Source: Pseudomonadota bacterium (GTDB lineage: Bacteria; Pseudomonadota; Alphaproteobacteria; Rhodobacterales; Rhodobacteraceae). From it: a stretch of 52,513 nucleotides of DNA. The translations under genes were made by a program, and so were the position numbers. The stretch covers positions 1-52,513 of the forward strand of contig CAUJIP010000080.1 in the NCBI GenBank assembly GCA_963205235.1. Reading direction: 5' to 3'. Shown piece after piece: positions 8,581-16,146 of the stretch (the first letter of the stretch is position 1; every line of letters begins with the position of its first letter). The notes beneath the pieces are model-generated. The model had not been told where the DNA came from. It saw only the letters and a program-made list of their open reading frames with translations, and searched no databases.

Positions 8581-9804
8581 TTAGCGCATTTCGCGACGGG
8601 CGCTGATGACGTTCCAGACAAGGATCGGCGTGACCATGGCCATGATGACCATCGCCGAGGCTGATCCCACGCCCCAGTCCAGCGACCGGAACAGCTTGTC
8701 ATACATGTAGTTGGCCAGGACCTGCGTCTCCCACTGGCCGTTGGTCATCGCCAGCACGATGTCAAAGACCTTGAGCACGGTGATCGTGATCGTGGTCCAG
8801 ACGACAACCACGGTCGGCATGATCTGCGGCACCTTGATGCGAAAGAAGATCTGGAACGGGTTCGCGCCATCCAGGATTGCCGCCTCGATGGTTTCCTCGG
8901 GCACACCGCGCAGGGCGGCGGAGAGGATCACCATGGCAAAGCCGGTCTGGATCCAGACCAGCACGATCATCAGGAAATAGCTGTTCCAGTAGGGCATCGA
9001 CAGCCAGGTCTGCGGCTGGCCATAGGGCAGGTCATTGCTCAGAACGCCGGTCAGCCAGCCGACAATCTCCCAGATCAGGGCCAGCAGGATCGCGACACCA
9101 AGCAGTCGGCCAATCATGGCGACCGGACGGGGTTTCACCCCGGCCTTTAGCAAGGGCCGCGCAATGGACCAGGCGGCGTAGGCAAAGGCCAGGATCAGAA
9201 CGGCGACCAGCAGGGCCGGGATCACCCGCAGCCCGATGGTCGAGCCGAACCCGCCCTCGAACTTCAGCCAAAGCGCGTTCAAAAGGCCGATCTGCGCCTG
9301 ATCCACAGGGCGGGTGTCATAGATCAGCTTCCAGATCACCGAGGCCCCGACAAAGGAAATCGCCATCGGCATGAAGATCAGCGACTTGGCGATATTGCCC
9401 CAGCGGATGCGGTCGGTCAGTTGTGCAGCCAGCAGGCCAAAGGCGGTGGACAGCGCGGGCACGACGATCAGCCACAGGATGTTGTTCTGCATGGATTCCC
9501 AGAACTTCGGCTCGCTGACCATCTGGGAATAATTCTGCAGGCCGACGAATTCGCCATCCTTTTGCAGGGACATCCAGGCCGTCGCGACGACCGGATAGGC
9601 AAGGTAAAGGCCAAGCGCGAAGATGGCCGGAAACAGGAACAGCCAGGGTCGGATCATGCTGGCGCGGTTGATGTTGCGCCCCATGTTCGGGCCGCGGGCA
9701 GGGCAAAGGACCCGGTCAAGCAGAAGGTTCGACAGGTAGAAATAGCCGATACAGCCACCGACCCCCAGAACTATGACCACCAAGGCCTGAAACGCCTGTT
9801 CCAT
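8581..9804 (-). CDS. aglF: Alpha-glucoside ABC transporter permease
   Basis: 407 residues, the MalF-type partner of AglG. An extra N-terminal helix (residues 8-32) and a short cytoplasmic linker precede the main permease core starting at MIRPWLFLFPAIFALGLYLA; at least seven membrane segments are visible in total. The EAA motif VPEETIEAAILDGANPFQIF lies near residue 310. The ATG at 9804 is the first start after the intergenic hairpins and is used here; a second possible start inside (MGRNINRASMIRPW) would remove the extra helix. It is separated from aglE by 80 bp holding two strong hairpins, a common arrangement that lets the binding protein be made in excess over the permease. Confidence 0.92.
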   Translation of the reverse strand: MEQAFQALVVIVLGVGGCIGYFYLSNLLLDRVLCPARGPNMGRNINRASMIRPWLFLFPAIFALGLYLAYPVVATAWMSLQKDGEFVGLQNYSQMVSEPKFWESMQNNILWLIVVPALSTAFGLLAAQLTDRIRWGNIAKSLIFMPMAISFVGASVIWKLIYDTRPVDQAQIGLLNALWLKFEGGFGSTIGLRVIPALLVAVLILAFAYAAWSIARPLLKAGVKPRPVAMIGRLLGVAILLALIWEIVGWLTGVLSNDLPYGQPQTWLSMPYWNSYFLMIVLVWIQTGFAMVILSAALRGVPEETIEAAILDGANPFQIFFRIKVPQIMPTVVVVWTTITITVLKVFDIVLAMTNGQWETQVLANYMYDKLFRSLDWGVGSASAMVIMAMVTPILVWNVISARREMR

Positions 9805-9834
9805 CGTCGCTTCCTTGCAAGGGTGCTTTGGACT

Positions 9835-9879
9835 GGGGCCCGGTTGATGCCGGGCCCCCAGGTTGACCGAAGACGGTCA
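9835..9879 (-). promoter_or_regulatory. Two intergenic hairpins between aglE and aglF
   Basis: Reading the minus strand after the aglE stop there is first a 6-bp stem TGACCG-aaga-CGGTCA (9864-9879), then a 9-bp GC-only stem GGGGCCCGG with a 6-nt loop (9835-9858). Neither is followed by a T-run, so a leaky terminator or an mRNA 3'-end stabiliser for aglE is more likely than a full stop. Similar hairpins separate binding-protein and permease genes in maltose-type operons. Confidence 0.6.
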
Positions 9880-9884
9880 GACGA

Positions 9885-11231
9885 TCACTTGGGCCACGAG
9901 GCTTCGATCGCGTCGGCCACTTCCTGCGCCGACTTGCCGCCGGTGTAATCGACCATGCCGGTCCAGAAGGTGCCTGCGCCCACCGCGCCGGGCATCAGGT
10001 CGGACCCGTCGAAACGGAAGGTGGTCGAGTTCAGCAGGATATCGCCCATCTTGCGCGCCACGTCGGTCGCATAGGTTTCAGGGTTGGCCGATTTGAGCGG
10101 CGTCAGGAAGCTGGACTGCGCCATCCAGACTTCGTGGGCGATCGGGGTCTTCAGCCATTCGATGAAGGCGCGGCTGGCTTCGGTGTCATTGGTGATGAAG
10201 GCCAGCGTGCCCGCCCCCAGAACCGGCTTGCCCAGATCCTTGCCCGCATAGGCCGGGAAGTAGAAGAAGTCGGCGTCCTGACCCACCACCGTGCCTTCGG
10301 GGAAGAACGACGGGATGAACGAAGCCTGACGGTGCATGTAGCACTGCGGCGGCGACGAGAAGAGACCCTTCGGGCTGTCGCGGAAGTCGGTGGTTGCCAC
10401 GGCAGCGGCACCACCGGCGACATAGGCGTCATTGCGGGCAAAGGCACCGAATTCGTCGATTGCGGCGACAACGGCAGGATCGTTGAAGGCGATCTCGTGC
10501 TTGACCCACTTGTCATAGACGTCGGGCGATTGGGTGCGCAGCATCATGTCCTCGACCCAGTCGGTCGCGGGCCAGCCGGTCGCACCACCCGAACCCAGGC
10601 CAATGCACCACGGCGTGCCGCCATCGGCGACGATCTGGTCGGTCAGGGCTTTCAGTTCCTCCATCGTCTGCGGCACTTCATAGCCCGCATCGGCAAAGTT
10701 GTCGGGCGAATACCAGACCAGCGATTTCACGTCGATCTTGTAGGGGAAGGCATAAAGCGCGGTCGCGCCATCCGGGCCGGCATAGGACCCAAGGCCGACC
10801 CAGCTTTCGCCAGCGGCATAGTTGTCAGCCAGCCAGCTTTGCGTGTCGTCGCCCAGCGGCGCGACAAAGCCCTTTTTCACCAGATCGGCGATCAGGCCGG
10901 GTTGCGGCAGAATCGCGATGTCGGGGGGCGAACCTGCTTCGGTATCAATGACAATCTGCTGTTCATAGTTTTCCGACGAGGAATATTCGACCTTCACGCC
11001 CGAAGCGGCGGTGAAATAGGCCAGCATGGATTCGACCAGAACCTGGTCTTCGCCGCGCCAGGGCCCGAAGATCTTCAGCGTCTGGCCGTCCAGATTGGTG
11101 GCCTCGTCATAGGCCTTGAAGCTGTCCCAGTTGAAGGCGCCTTCGCCCACCGGGAATTTCAGGTCCTGTGCTGCGGCGGCACCCGCCATCAGGGCCAGCA
11201 CGGCAGAGCCGGCCAGGAAACGTGCTTTCAT
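9885..11231 (-). CDS. aglE: Alpha-glucoside ABC transporter substrate-binding protein
   Basis: 448 residues. A Sec signal peptide covers about residues 1-21 (MKARFLAGSAVLALMAGAAAA, cleavage after an A-x-A), so the mature protein is periplasmic. The body is a family 1 (MalE-like) sugar-binding protein: LDGQTLKIFGPWRG opens the first lobe, and aromatic residues expected for sugar stacking are spread over both lobes. Start ATG 11231 has GGGAGG 5 nt upstream. First gene of the aglEFGAK unit and the likely determinant of its sugar specificity. The promoter region upstream contains a LacI-type operator (11278-11295), so repression by the adjacent regulator and release by an alpha-glucoside is expected. 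Confidence 0.92.
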   Translation of the reverse strand: MKARFLAGSAVLALMAGAAAAQDLKFPVGEGAFNWDSFKAYDEATNLDGQTLKIFGPWRGEDQVLVESMLAYFTAASGVKVEYSSSENYEQQIVIDTEAGSPPDIAILPQPGLIADLVKKGFVAPLGDDTQSWLADNYAAGESWVGLGSYAGPDGATALYAFPYKIDVKSLVWYSPDNFADAGYEVPQTMEELKALTDQIVADGGTPWCIGLGSGGATGWPATDWVEDMMLRTQSPDVYDKWVKHEIAFNDPAVVAAIDEFGAFARNDAYVAGGAAAVATTDFRDSPKGLFSSPPQCYMHRQASFIPSFFPEGTVVGQDADFFYFPAYAGKDLGKPVLGAGTLAFITNDTEASRAFIEWLKTPIAHEVWMAQSSFLTPLKSANPETYATDVARKMGDILLNSTTFRFDGSDLMPGAVGAGTFWTGMVDYTGGKSAQEVADAIEASWPK

Positions 11232-11277
11232 GTCATCCTCCCAAAGATGCTGGGGTCTTGCCCCGCCAAGAGCGCAA

Positions 11278-11295
11278 ATTCAAAGCGCTTTGGAT
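11278..11295. promoter_or_regulatory. LacI-type operator upstream of aglE
   Basis: ATTCAAAGCGCTTTGGAT contains the perfect 12-bp palindrome CAAAGCGCTTTG (11281-11292) centred on CG, the hallmark of LacI/GalR-family sites. It lies 47 bp before the aglE start and shares the CAAA-NCGN-TTTG core with the second site at 11429-11446. Binding by the adjacent regulator is inferred. Confidence 0.75.
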
Positions 11296-11428
11296 GCTGC
11301 TACATCCGCGCTTTCGGTCAATGAGTCAAGAATTTTTGCAGCGCAGCGACGAAACTGGGGGATTATTCGAAGAAACCAAGACTTTTCAGCGATTGACCGC
11401 GAGCCATGCCGGGTCTAGGTTCCCACAG

Positions 11429-11446
11429 TCTCAAACCGCTTTGAGA
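11429..11446. promoter_or_regulatory. LacI-type operator overlapping the regulator start region
   Basis: TCTCAAACCGCTTTGAGA has a 7-bp inverted repeat around a central CG (TCTCAAA-NCGN-TTTGAGA), the same core as the site near aglE. It ends 10 bp before the ATG of the LacI gene, so occupancy would block that gene and the following GH1 gene (autorepression). The two operator centres are about 151 bp apart, compatible with looping across the divergent promoters. Confidence 0.75.
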
Positions 11447-11456
11447 GCCGGATCGA

Positions 11457-12506
11457 ATGAACCTCAAGGATCTTGCCAGCCAGCTTGGCCTGTCGCCAAC
11501 AACCGTCAGCCGCGCGCTGAACGGGTTCCCCGAGGTGAATGAAGACACCCGCCGCAGGGTGGCCGAAGCCGCGCGGAATGCCAATTATCGCCCGAATGCG
11601 CGGGCCAAGGGGCTTGCCACCGGGCGGGCCAACGCGATTGGTCATGTGATCCCGATTTCGTCGCGTCATGAGATCGTCAACCCGATCTTCGGCGACTTCA
11701 TCGCGGGCGCGGGCGAGGTTTATTCCCGGCTTGGCTATGACATGATCCTCAGCATCGTGGATGACGAAGATCAGGACCGCGCCTACCGCGAGATCCGGTC
11801 AAAAGGAAACGTCGATGGGGTCATCGTCCACGGCCCCGCCGAGAATGACCCCCGCATTCCCTTGCTGGCCGAACTTGGCTTGCCTTTCGTGGTGCATGGC
11901 CGCGCGACTGGAACGACACTGCCCTATAGCTGGGTCGACGTGAACAGCGCCCGTGCCTTCCGCCGCGCGACCGATTTCCTGATGGACCTTGGCCACCGGC
12001 GGATTGCCTTGGTCAACGGGCTGGAGTTCATGGATTTCGCCATCCGCCGCCGCCGTGGCTATGTCGAGGCCTTGGCCGAACGGGGGCTGACGGCGGACCC
12101 CGAGCTGATGGTGCAGGGCGAGATGACCGAAACCCAAGGCCACAATGCCGCGCGGGCGATGCTGCGTCTGCCGGACCCGCCAACGGCCTTTGTGACCTCT
12201 TCCCTGTTGTCGGCGATGGGTGTGCGCCGCGCTGTCGAAGAGGCGGGGCTGGTCATGGGGCGTGATGTCTCCATTGTTACGCATGACGACGACCTTGGGT
12301 ACCTCAAGAATGGCGATGGCGAGCCGATCTTTACCGCTACCCGCTCCTCGGTCCGCGAAGCGGGGCGCAAGGCGGCGGCCATGTTGATCGACCTGATCAG
12401 CGATCCCGCGCCCACCCCGCGCAACGAACTTCTGGATGCGGTGCTGGTGGTGGGCAATTCCACCGGACCGGCCCCCCAAAGCAAAGCCCCCATTGGAAAA
12501 GGCTGA
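11457..12506 (+). CDS. aglR: LacI-family transcriptional regulator of the agl genes
   Basis: 349 residues. The N-terminal helix-turn-helix MNLKDLASQLGLSPTTVSRALNG (residues 1-23) and hinge helix NYRPNARAKGLATGRANAIG are textbook LacI; residues 60-335 form the periplasmic-binding-protein-like sugar sensor. It is divergent from aglE and 4 bp upstream of the GH1 gene, so it likely controls both. Two CG-centred operators occupy the divergent promoter region, one of them abutting its own start. The name aglR is used from synteny with Sinorhizobium aglR-aglEFGAK; the inducer is not known from sequence. Confidence 0.9.
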   Translation: MNLKDLASQLGLSPTTVSRALNGFPEVNEDTRRRVAEAARNANYRPNARAKGLATGRANAIGHVIPISSRHEIVNPIFGDFIAGAGEVYSRLGYDMILSIVDDEDQDRAYREIRSKGNVDGVIVHGPAENDPRIPLLAELGLPFVVHGRATGTTLPYSWVDVNSARAFRRATDFLMDLGHRRIALVNGLEFMDFAIRRRRGYVEALAERGLTADPELMVQGEMTETQGHNAARAMLRLPDPPTAFVTSSLLSAMGVRRAVEEAGLVMGRDVSIVTHDDDLGYLKNGDGEPIFTATRSSVREAGRKAAAMLIDLISDPAPTPRNELLDAVLVVGNSTGPAPQSKAPIGKG

Positions 12507-12510
12507 CCCC

Positions 12511-13842
12511 ATGCTTCCCCGTCGCAGTGATTTCCCCGATGGCTTCGTGTTCGGGGTTGCAACCTCGGCCTACCAGATCGAAGGCCACGGCCAGGGCGGC
12601 GCCGGGCAGACCCATTGGGACACGTTCGCCGCGACCCCGGGCAATGTGGTGCGGGCCGAAAACGGGGCGCGCGCCTGCGACCACCTGAACCGCTGGCCCG
12701 AGGACCTTGACCTGATCCGCGACGGCGGCTTTGACGCCTATCGCTTTTCCACCTCATGGGCGCGGGTCCTGCCCGAGGGGCGGGGCCAGGTGAATGCCGA
12801 AGGCCTGGATTTCTATGACCGCCTCGTCGACGGGATGCTGGAGCGTGGGATCAAGCCTGCACTTACGCTCTATCACTGGGAACTGCCGGTGGCGCTGGCC
12901 GATCTGGGCGGCTGGCGCAATCGCGACATCGGCAACTGGTTTGCCGATTACACCGAAATCATCGCCCGACGGCTGGGTGACCGGCTGTGGTCGGTGGCCC
13001 CGATCAACGAGCCCTGGTGCGTGGCCTGGTTGTCGCATTTCATGGGCATTCATGCCCCCGGCCTGCGCGACATTCGCGCAGCGGCACGGGCGATGCACCA
13101 TGTTCTTTACGCGCATGGCCGCGCCATTCAGGTCTTGCGCGGCGAGGGGGTGAAGAACCTTGGCGCGGTCTGCAATCTGGAATACCCGCACCCCGCCAGC
13201 GACAGCCCCGAAGATGCCGCCGCCGCCCGGCGCTACGACGCGATCTACAACCGCTTTTTCGTGTCGGGCATCTTCAAGGGCGCATATCCCACCGAAGTGC
13301 TGGAAGGGCTGGAGCCGCACCTGCCGCAGGGCTGGCAGGACGACTTCGGCGTGATAGGGCAGAAACTCGATTGGCTGGGGCTGAACTATTACACTTGCAA
13401 ACGGGTGGCGGCGGTGGATGAGGCTTGGCCGTCCTATGCCGAACCCGCCGGTCCCCTGCCCAAGACCGAGATGGGCTGGGAAATCTATCCCGAAGGCCTT
13501 GGCCATTTCCTGCGGACGATTGCCAGGGACTATACCGGCGGCCTGCCGCTGTATGTCACCGAAAACGGCATGGCCGCCCCGGATCGCCTGCTGCCGCTTG
13601 GCCAGATCACCGATGACGACCGGATCGACTATCTTGACCGCCATCTGCAGGTCTGCCGCACCGCGATTGGCGAAGGCGTGCCGTTGAAGGGCTATTTCAC
13701 CTGGTCCCTTCTGGACAATTACGAATGGTCGCTGGGCTATGACAAACGCTTCGGGCTGGTCCATGTCGATTTCGAGACGCTGACCCGGACGCCCAAGGAA
13801 AGCTGGCACCGCCTGCGTGCGGCGTTGGCTGGGAACGGCTGA
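12511..13842 (+). CDS. Beta-glucosidase, GH1
   Basis: 443 residues, typical GH1 length, cytoplasmic. FPDGFVFGVATSAYQIEG opens the barrel; the acid/base Glu is E167 in the NEPW motif and the nucleophile is E351 in YVTENG; GYFTWSLLDNYEWSLGY is the aglycone/glycone site region and FGLVHVDF ends the domain. Retaining hydrolysis of beta-glucosides or beta-galactosides is expected. Start ATG 12511 lies 4 nt after the lacI stop with a purine-rich GGAAAAGG box overlapping the end of that gene, so the two are translationally close and share the operator-controlled promoter. Pairing a beta-glucosidase with an alpha-glucoside transporter suggests the locus handles both anomers. Confidence 0.95.
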   Translation: MLPRRSDFPDGFVFGVATSAYQIEGHGQGGAGQTHWDTFAATPGNVVRAENGARACDHLNRWPEDLDLIRDGGFDAYRFSTSWARVLPEGRGQVNAEGLDFYDRLVDGMLERGIKPALTLYHWELPVALADLGGWRNRDIGNWFADYTEIIARRLGDRLWSVAPINEPWCVAWLSHFMGIHAPGLRDIRAAARAMHHVLYAHGRAIQVLRGEGVKNLGAVCNLEYPHPASDSPEDAAAARRYDAIYNRFFVSGIFKGAYPTEVLEGLEPHLPQGWQDDFGVIGQKLDWLGLNYYTCKRVAAVDEAWPSYAEPAGPLPKTEMGWEIYPEGLGHFLRTIARDYTGGLPLYVTENGMAAPDRLLPLGQITDDDRIDYLDRHLQVCRTAIGEGVPLKGYFTWSLLDNYEWSLGYDKRFGLVHVDFETLTRTPKESWHRLRAALAGNG

Positions 13843-13846
13843 CGGC

Positions 13847-14458
13847 CTAAATCATCGGGGGCGTGCAGGCGCAGGCGACAACGGCAACGATCTTGCCAAT
13901 GTTGCGCAGCATGTAGGGCTGCTTGCCGATGATGTGATAGCCGCCGCCGCGACGCAGCACCCGGATCGTATCGCCAACGCGGACCTCGATCGTGCCGCGC
14001 AAGACAACGGCGGCGGTTTCGCCCTCATGGGCGATGGGTTCGTCGCCGGTCCCGGCACCGGGCTGATAGCGTTCAATGAACATCTGCAATGACTTGTCGC
14101 GCCGTTCGGCCGCCAGAACGCGCAGGTCCGCCTCGCCGCGCGTGACCACGGCAAGGTCGTCGGCGTCGTTGAAAAGGACGTTCTGCTGGGAGGTGGGCAG
14201 CGCGAAGAAGTCGGCAATCGAGATCGGGATAGCCGAAAGGATACGGTGCAACGAGGCAAGCGAGGGCGCATGCGCCTCTTGTTCGATCAGCGAGATGGTC
14301 GAATGGGTGACCCCGGCCTTCTTGGCAAGTTCACGTTGCGACAGACCCGCCCTGTCGCGCACAGCGCGCAACCTTGCGCCAACATCAAGATCGGCGGCTT
14401 CCTTGCGCGACCTTGCCTGAGCCTTGGCAGGTTTGGTTTTGGGGTCTTCCTGACTCAT
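13847..14458 (-). CDS. XRE-family regulator with C-terminal cupin sensor
   Basis: 203 residues. A lysine/arginine-rich N-terminal tail (1-25) precedes an XRE helix-turn-helix (GARLRAVRDRAGLSQRELAKKAGVTHSTISLIE, about 27-60) and a cupin_2 barrel (about 115-185: HEGETAAVVLRGTIEV and a late GGGYHI). This is the PuuR-like architecture used to sense small amines or amino acids. It is divergent from the aldehyde dehydrogenase gene; the 165-bp spacer holds two inverted repeats that are candidate operators. Stop codon faces the GH1 stop, 4 bp apart. Inference: represses or activates the oxidation operon 14624-20235. Confidence 0.88.
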   Translation of the reverse strand: MSQEDPKTKPAKAQARSRKEAADLDVGARLRAVRDRAGLSQRELAKKAGVTHSTISLIEQEAHAPSLASLHRILSAIPISIADFFALPTSQQNVLFNDADDLAVVTRGEADLRVLAAERRDKSLQMFIERYQPGAGTGDEPIAHEGETAAVVLRGTIEVRVGDTIRVLRRGGGYHIIGKQPYMLRNIGKIVAVVACACTPPMI

Positions 14459-14564
14459 CTTGGTCCTCGGTTTGGGCCCGGATCGGATTTTCTGCGGATA
14501 TGCGGGTAAGTGGCGCAGGCGTCAACCAAGTGCGTCTGCGGGGGGGGACAGTTCTTTCTTGCTG

Positions 14565-14602
14565 TGACAAAAATTTCATGTCAACTGTAGTGAAAAATTC
14601 AC
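14565..14602. promoter_or_regulatory. Candidate tandem operators for the XRE-cupin regulator
   Basis: In the AT-rich part of the divergent spacer, TGACA-N9-TGTCA (14565-14583) is followed by GTGAA-AAA-TTCAC (14590-14602). Both contain a similar AAAAATTTCA/AAAAATTCAC core. The second ends 21 bp before the aldehyde dehydrogenase start. Operator function is inferred from symmetry and position. Confidence 0.5.
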
Positions 14603-14623
14603 CACACAACAAGGACGCCGATC

Positions 14624-16135
14624 ATGACCGCATTGAAGACCTTCCAGACTTTGTCAGGCAAGCTTTTTGTGGGAGGCACCTATCAGCAAAGCGCGGCGAC
14701 GGCGCATCTGGACGTCTTCGAACCGGCAACCGAGGACGTGATCGGTCAGATCGCCGACGCGACGGACGTCGAAGTGGATGCGGCAATCGATGTCGCGCTG
14801 ACGGCGGGCAAGGTCTGGAACGCCATCGACATGCGCAGCCGGGCGGTGGTGATGCACGAAATCGCCGCCGTCATGCGCCGCGACAAGGCGCTTTATGCCG
14901 AGTATCTGACGCGCGAAGAGGGCAAGCCCTTCAAGGAATCGTTGGACGAAGTGTCGTGGTGCGCGACCGCGATGGATTATTACGCCGAAATCGCGCGGCA
15001 CGAGGCGGGCCGCATCGCCGGGGCAACGGTTCCCGGCCAGTTCCATTTTGCGGTGAAGGAACCTTTGGGCACGGTCGTCATCATCCTGCCCTTCAACTAT
15101 CCCTTGGTCCTGCTGTGCTGGGAAGCCGCAGCTGCACTGGCCGCAGGCAATGCGGTGATCGTGAAGCCGCACGAACAGACAAGCATCACCACGCTGAAGT
15201 TCATGGAGGTCTTCAAGGGTCTGCCCGAAGGTCTGATGCAATGCGTGACCGGCGGCCCGCGCGTGGCCCAGCGACTGGTGGCCAGCCGCAAGACCCATGG
15301 TGTGGCCTATACCGGGTCGGTCCCCGTGGGGCAGGCCGTGGCGCGGACCTGTGCGGAAACCTTCAAGCCCTGCCTGATCGAAGCCTCTGGCAATGATCCC
15401 TTCATCGTCATGCCCTCGGCCCCGCTGGAGATTGCGGCGCGTGGGGCGGCTTTTGCGGCCTATCTGAACTGCGGGCAGGTCTGCACCTCGGCCGAAAGGT
15501 TCTATGTGCATGACAGCATCCACGATGAATTCGTGGCACTTCTGGTCGCCGAAGCAAAGAAGCTGCGCCTTGGGAATGGTCTGGCCGAGGTGGACATGGG
15601 GCCGATGGCCACCCAACGTCAACGCGACCGGTTCGAGGCGCTGATGGGCAACGCACGCCGTCAGGGGGCCAAGGTCGCCACGGGTGGCGGGCGTCCGGCG
15701 GGGCTGAACAAGGGCTGGTTCGTCGAACCAACCGTGCTGACCGAAGTCACGCCCGAGATGGACATCCTGCAAAATGAATCCTTTGGACCGGTCGCTCCGA
15801 TCTGCCGGGTCCACAGCTTTGACGAGGCGATCGAGCTGGCCAACCGGTCCGATTATGGACTTGGGGCCAACCTTTACACCCGCGATACGGACGAAACCTT
15901 CCGTGCCGTGCGCGAAATCCAGTCGGGCATCCTGTGGATCAACGCGCCCTTGCTGGACAATGACGCTTTGCCCTTTGGCGGGCGGAAACTTTCGGGCAAC
16001 GGGCGGCAGTTGGGGCCAGAGGGGCTTAGCCAGTTCCAGAACACCAAGTTCGTGATGATCGACCCGAAGGCCGAACGGCAGGATTTCTGGTGGTTCCCCT
16101 ATGCGCGGGAAGAAAGCTTTCCGGGAACACGGTAG
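14624..16135 (+). CDS. NAD(P)-dependent aldehyde dehydrogenase
   Basis: 503 residues. The ALDH fold is complete: [20 protein letters not shown] (cofactor region), [12 protein letters not shown], the general-base Glu E253 in IEASGNDP and the catalytic Cys C287 in [10 protein letters not shown], then [10 protein letters not shown] and the C-terminal [16 protein letters not shown]253 sits in an EASGND context instead of the common ELGGK, a feature of some semialdehyde dehydrogenases. Start ATG 14624 has AAGGA 9 nt upstream. First gene of a unit with a dimethylglycine-dehydrogenase-like flavoprotein (11-bp gap), a small membrane protein and an NCS1 permease. Inferred substrate: an aldehyde or semialdehyde released in catabolism of an imported N-containing compound. 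Confidence 0.92.
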   Translation: MTALKTFQTLSGKLFVGGTYQQSAATAHLDVFEPATEDVIGQIADATDVEVDAAIDVALTAGKVWNAIDMRSRAVVMHEIAAVMRRDKALYAEYLTREEGKPFKESLDEVSWCATAMDYYAEIARHEAGRIAGATVPGQFHFAVKEPLGTVVIILPFNYPLVLLCWEAAAALAAGNAVIVKPHEQTSITTLKFMEVFKGLPEGLMQCVTGGPRVAQRLVASRKTHGVAYTGSVPVGQAVARTCAETFKPCLIEASGNDPFIVMPSAPLEIAARGAAFAAYLNCGQVCTSAERFYVHDSIHDEFVALLVAEAKKLRLGNGLAEVDMGPMATQRQRDRFEALMGNARRQGAKVATGGGRPAGLNKGWFVEPTVLTEVTPEMDILQNESFGPVAPICRVHSFDEAIELANRSDYGLGANLYTRDTDETFRAVREIQSGILWINAPLLDNDALPFGGRKLSGNGRQLGPEGLSQFQNTKFVMIDPKAERQDFWWFPYAREESFPGTR

Positions 16136-16146
16136 GGGAGGTTGGC

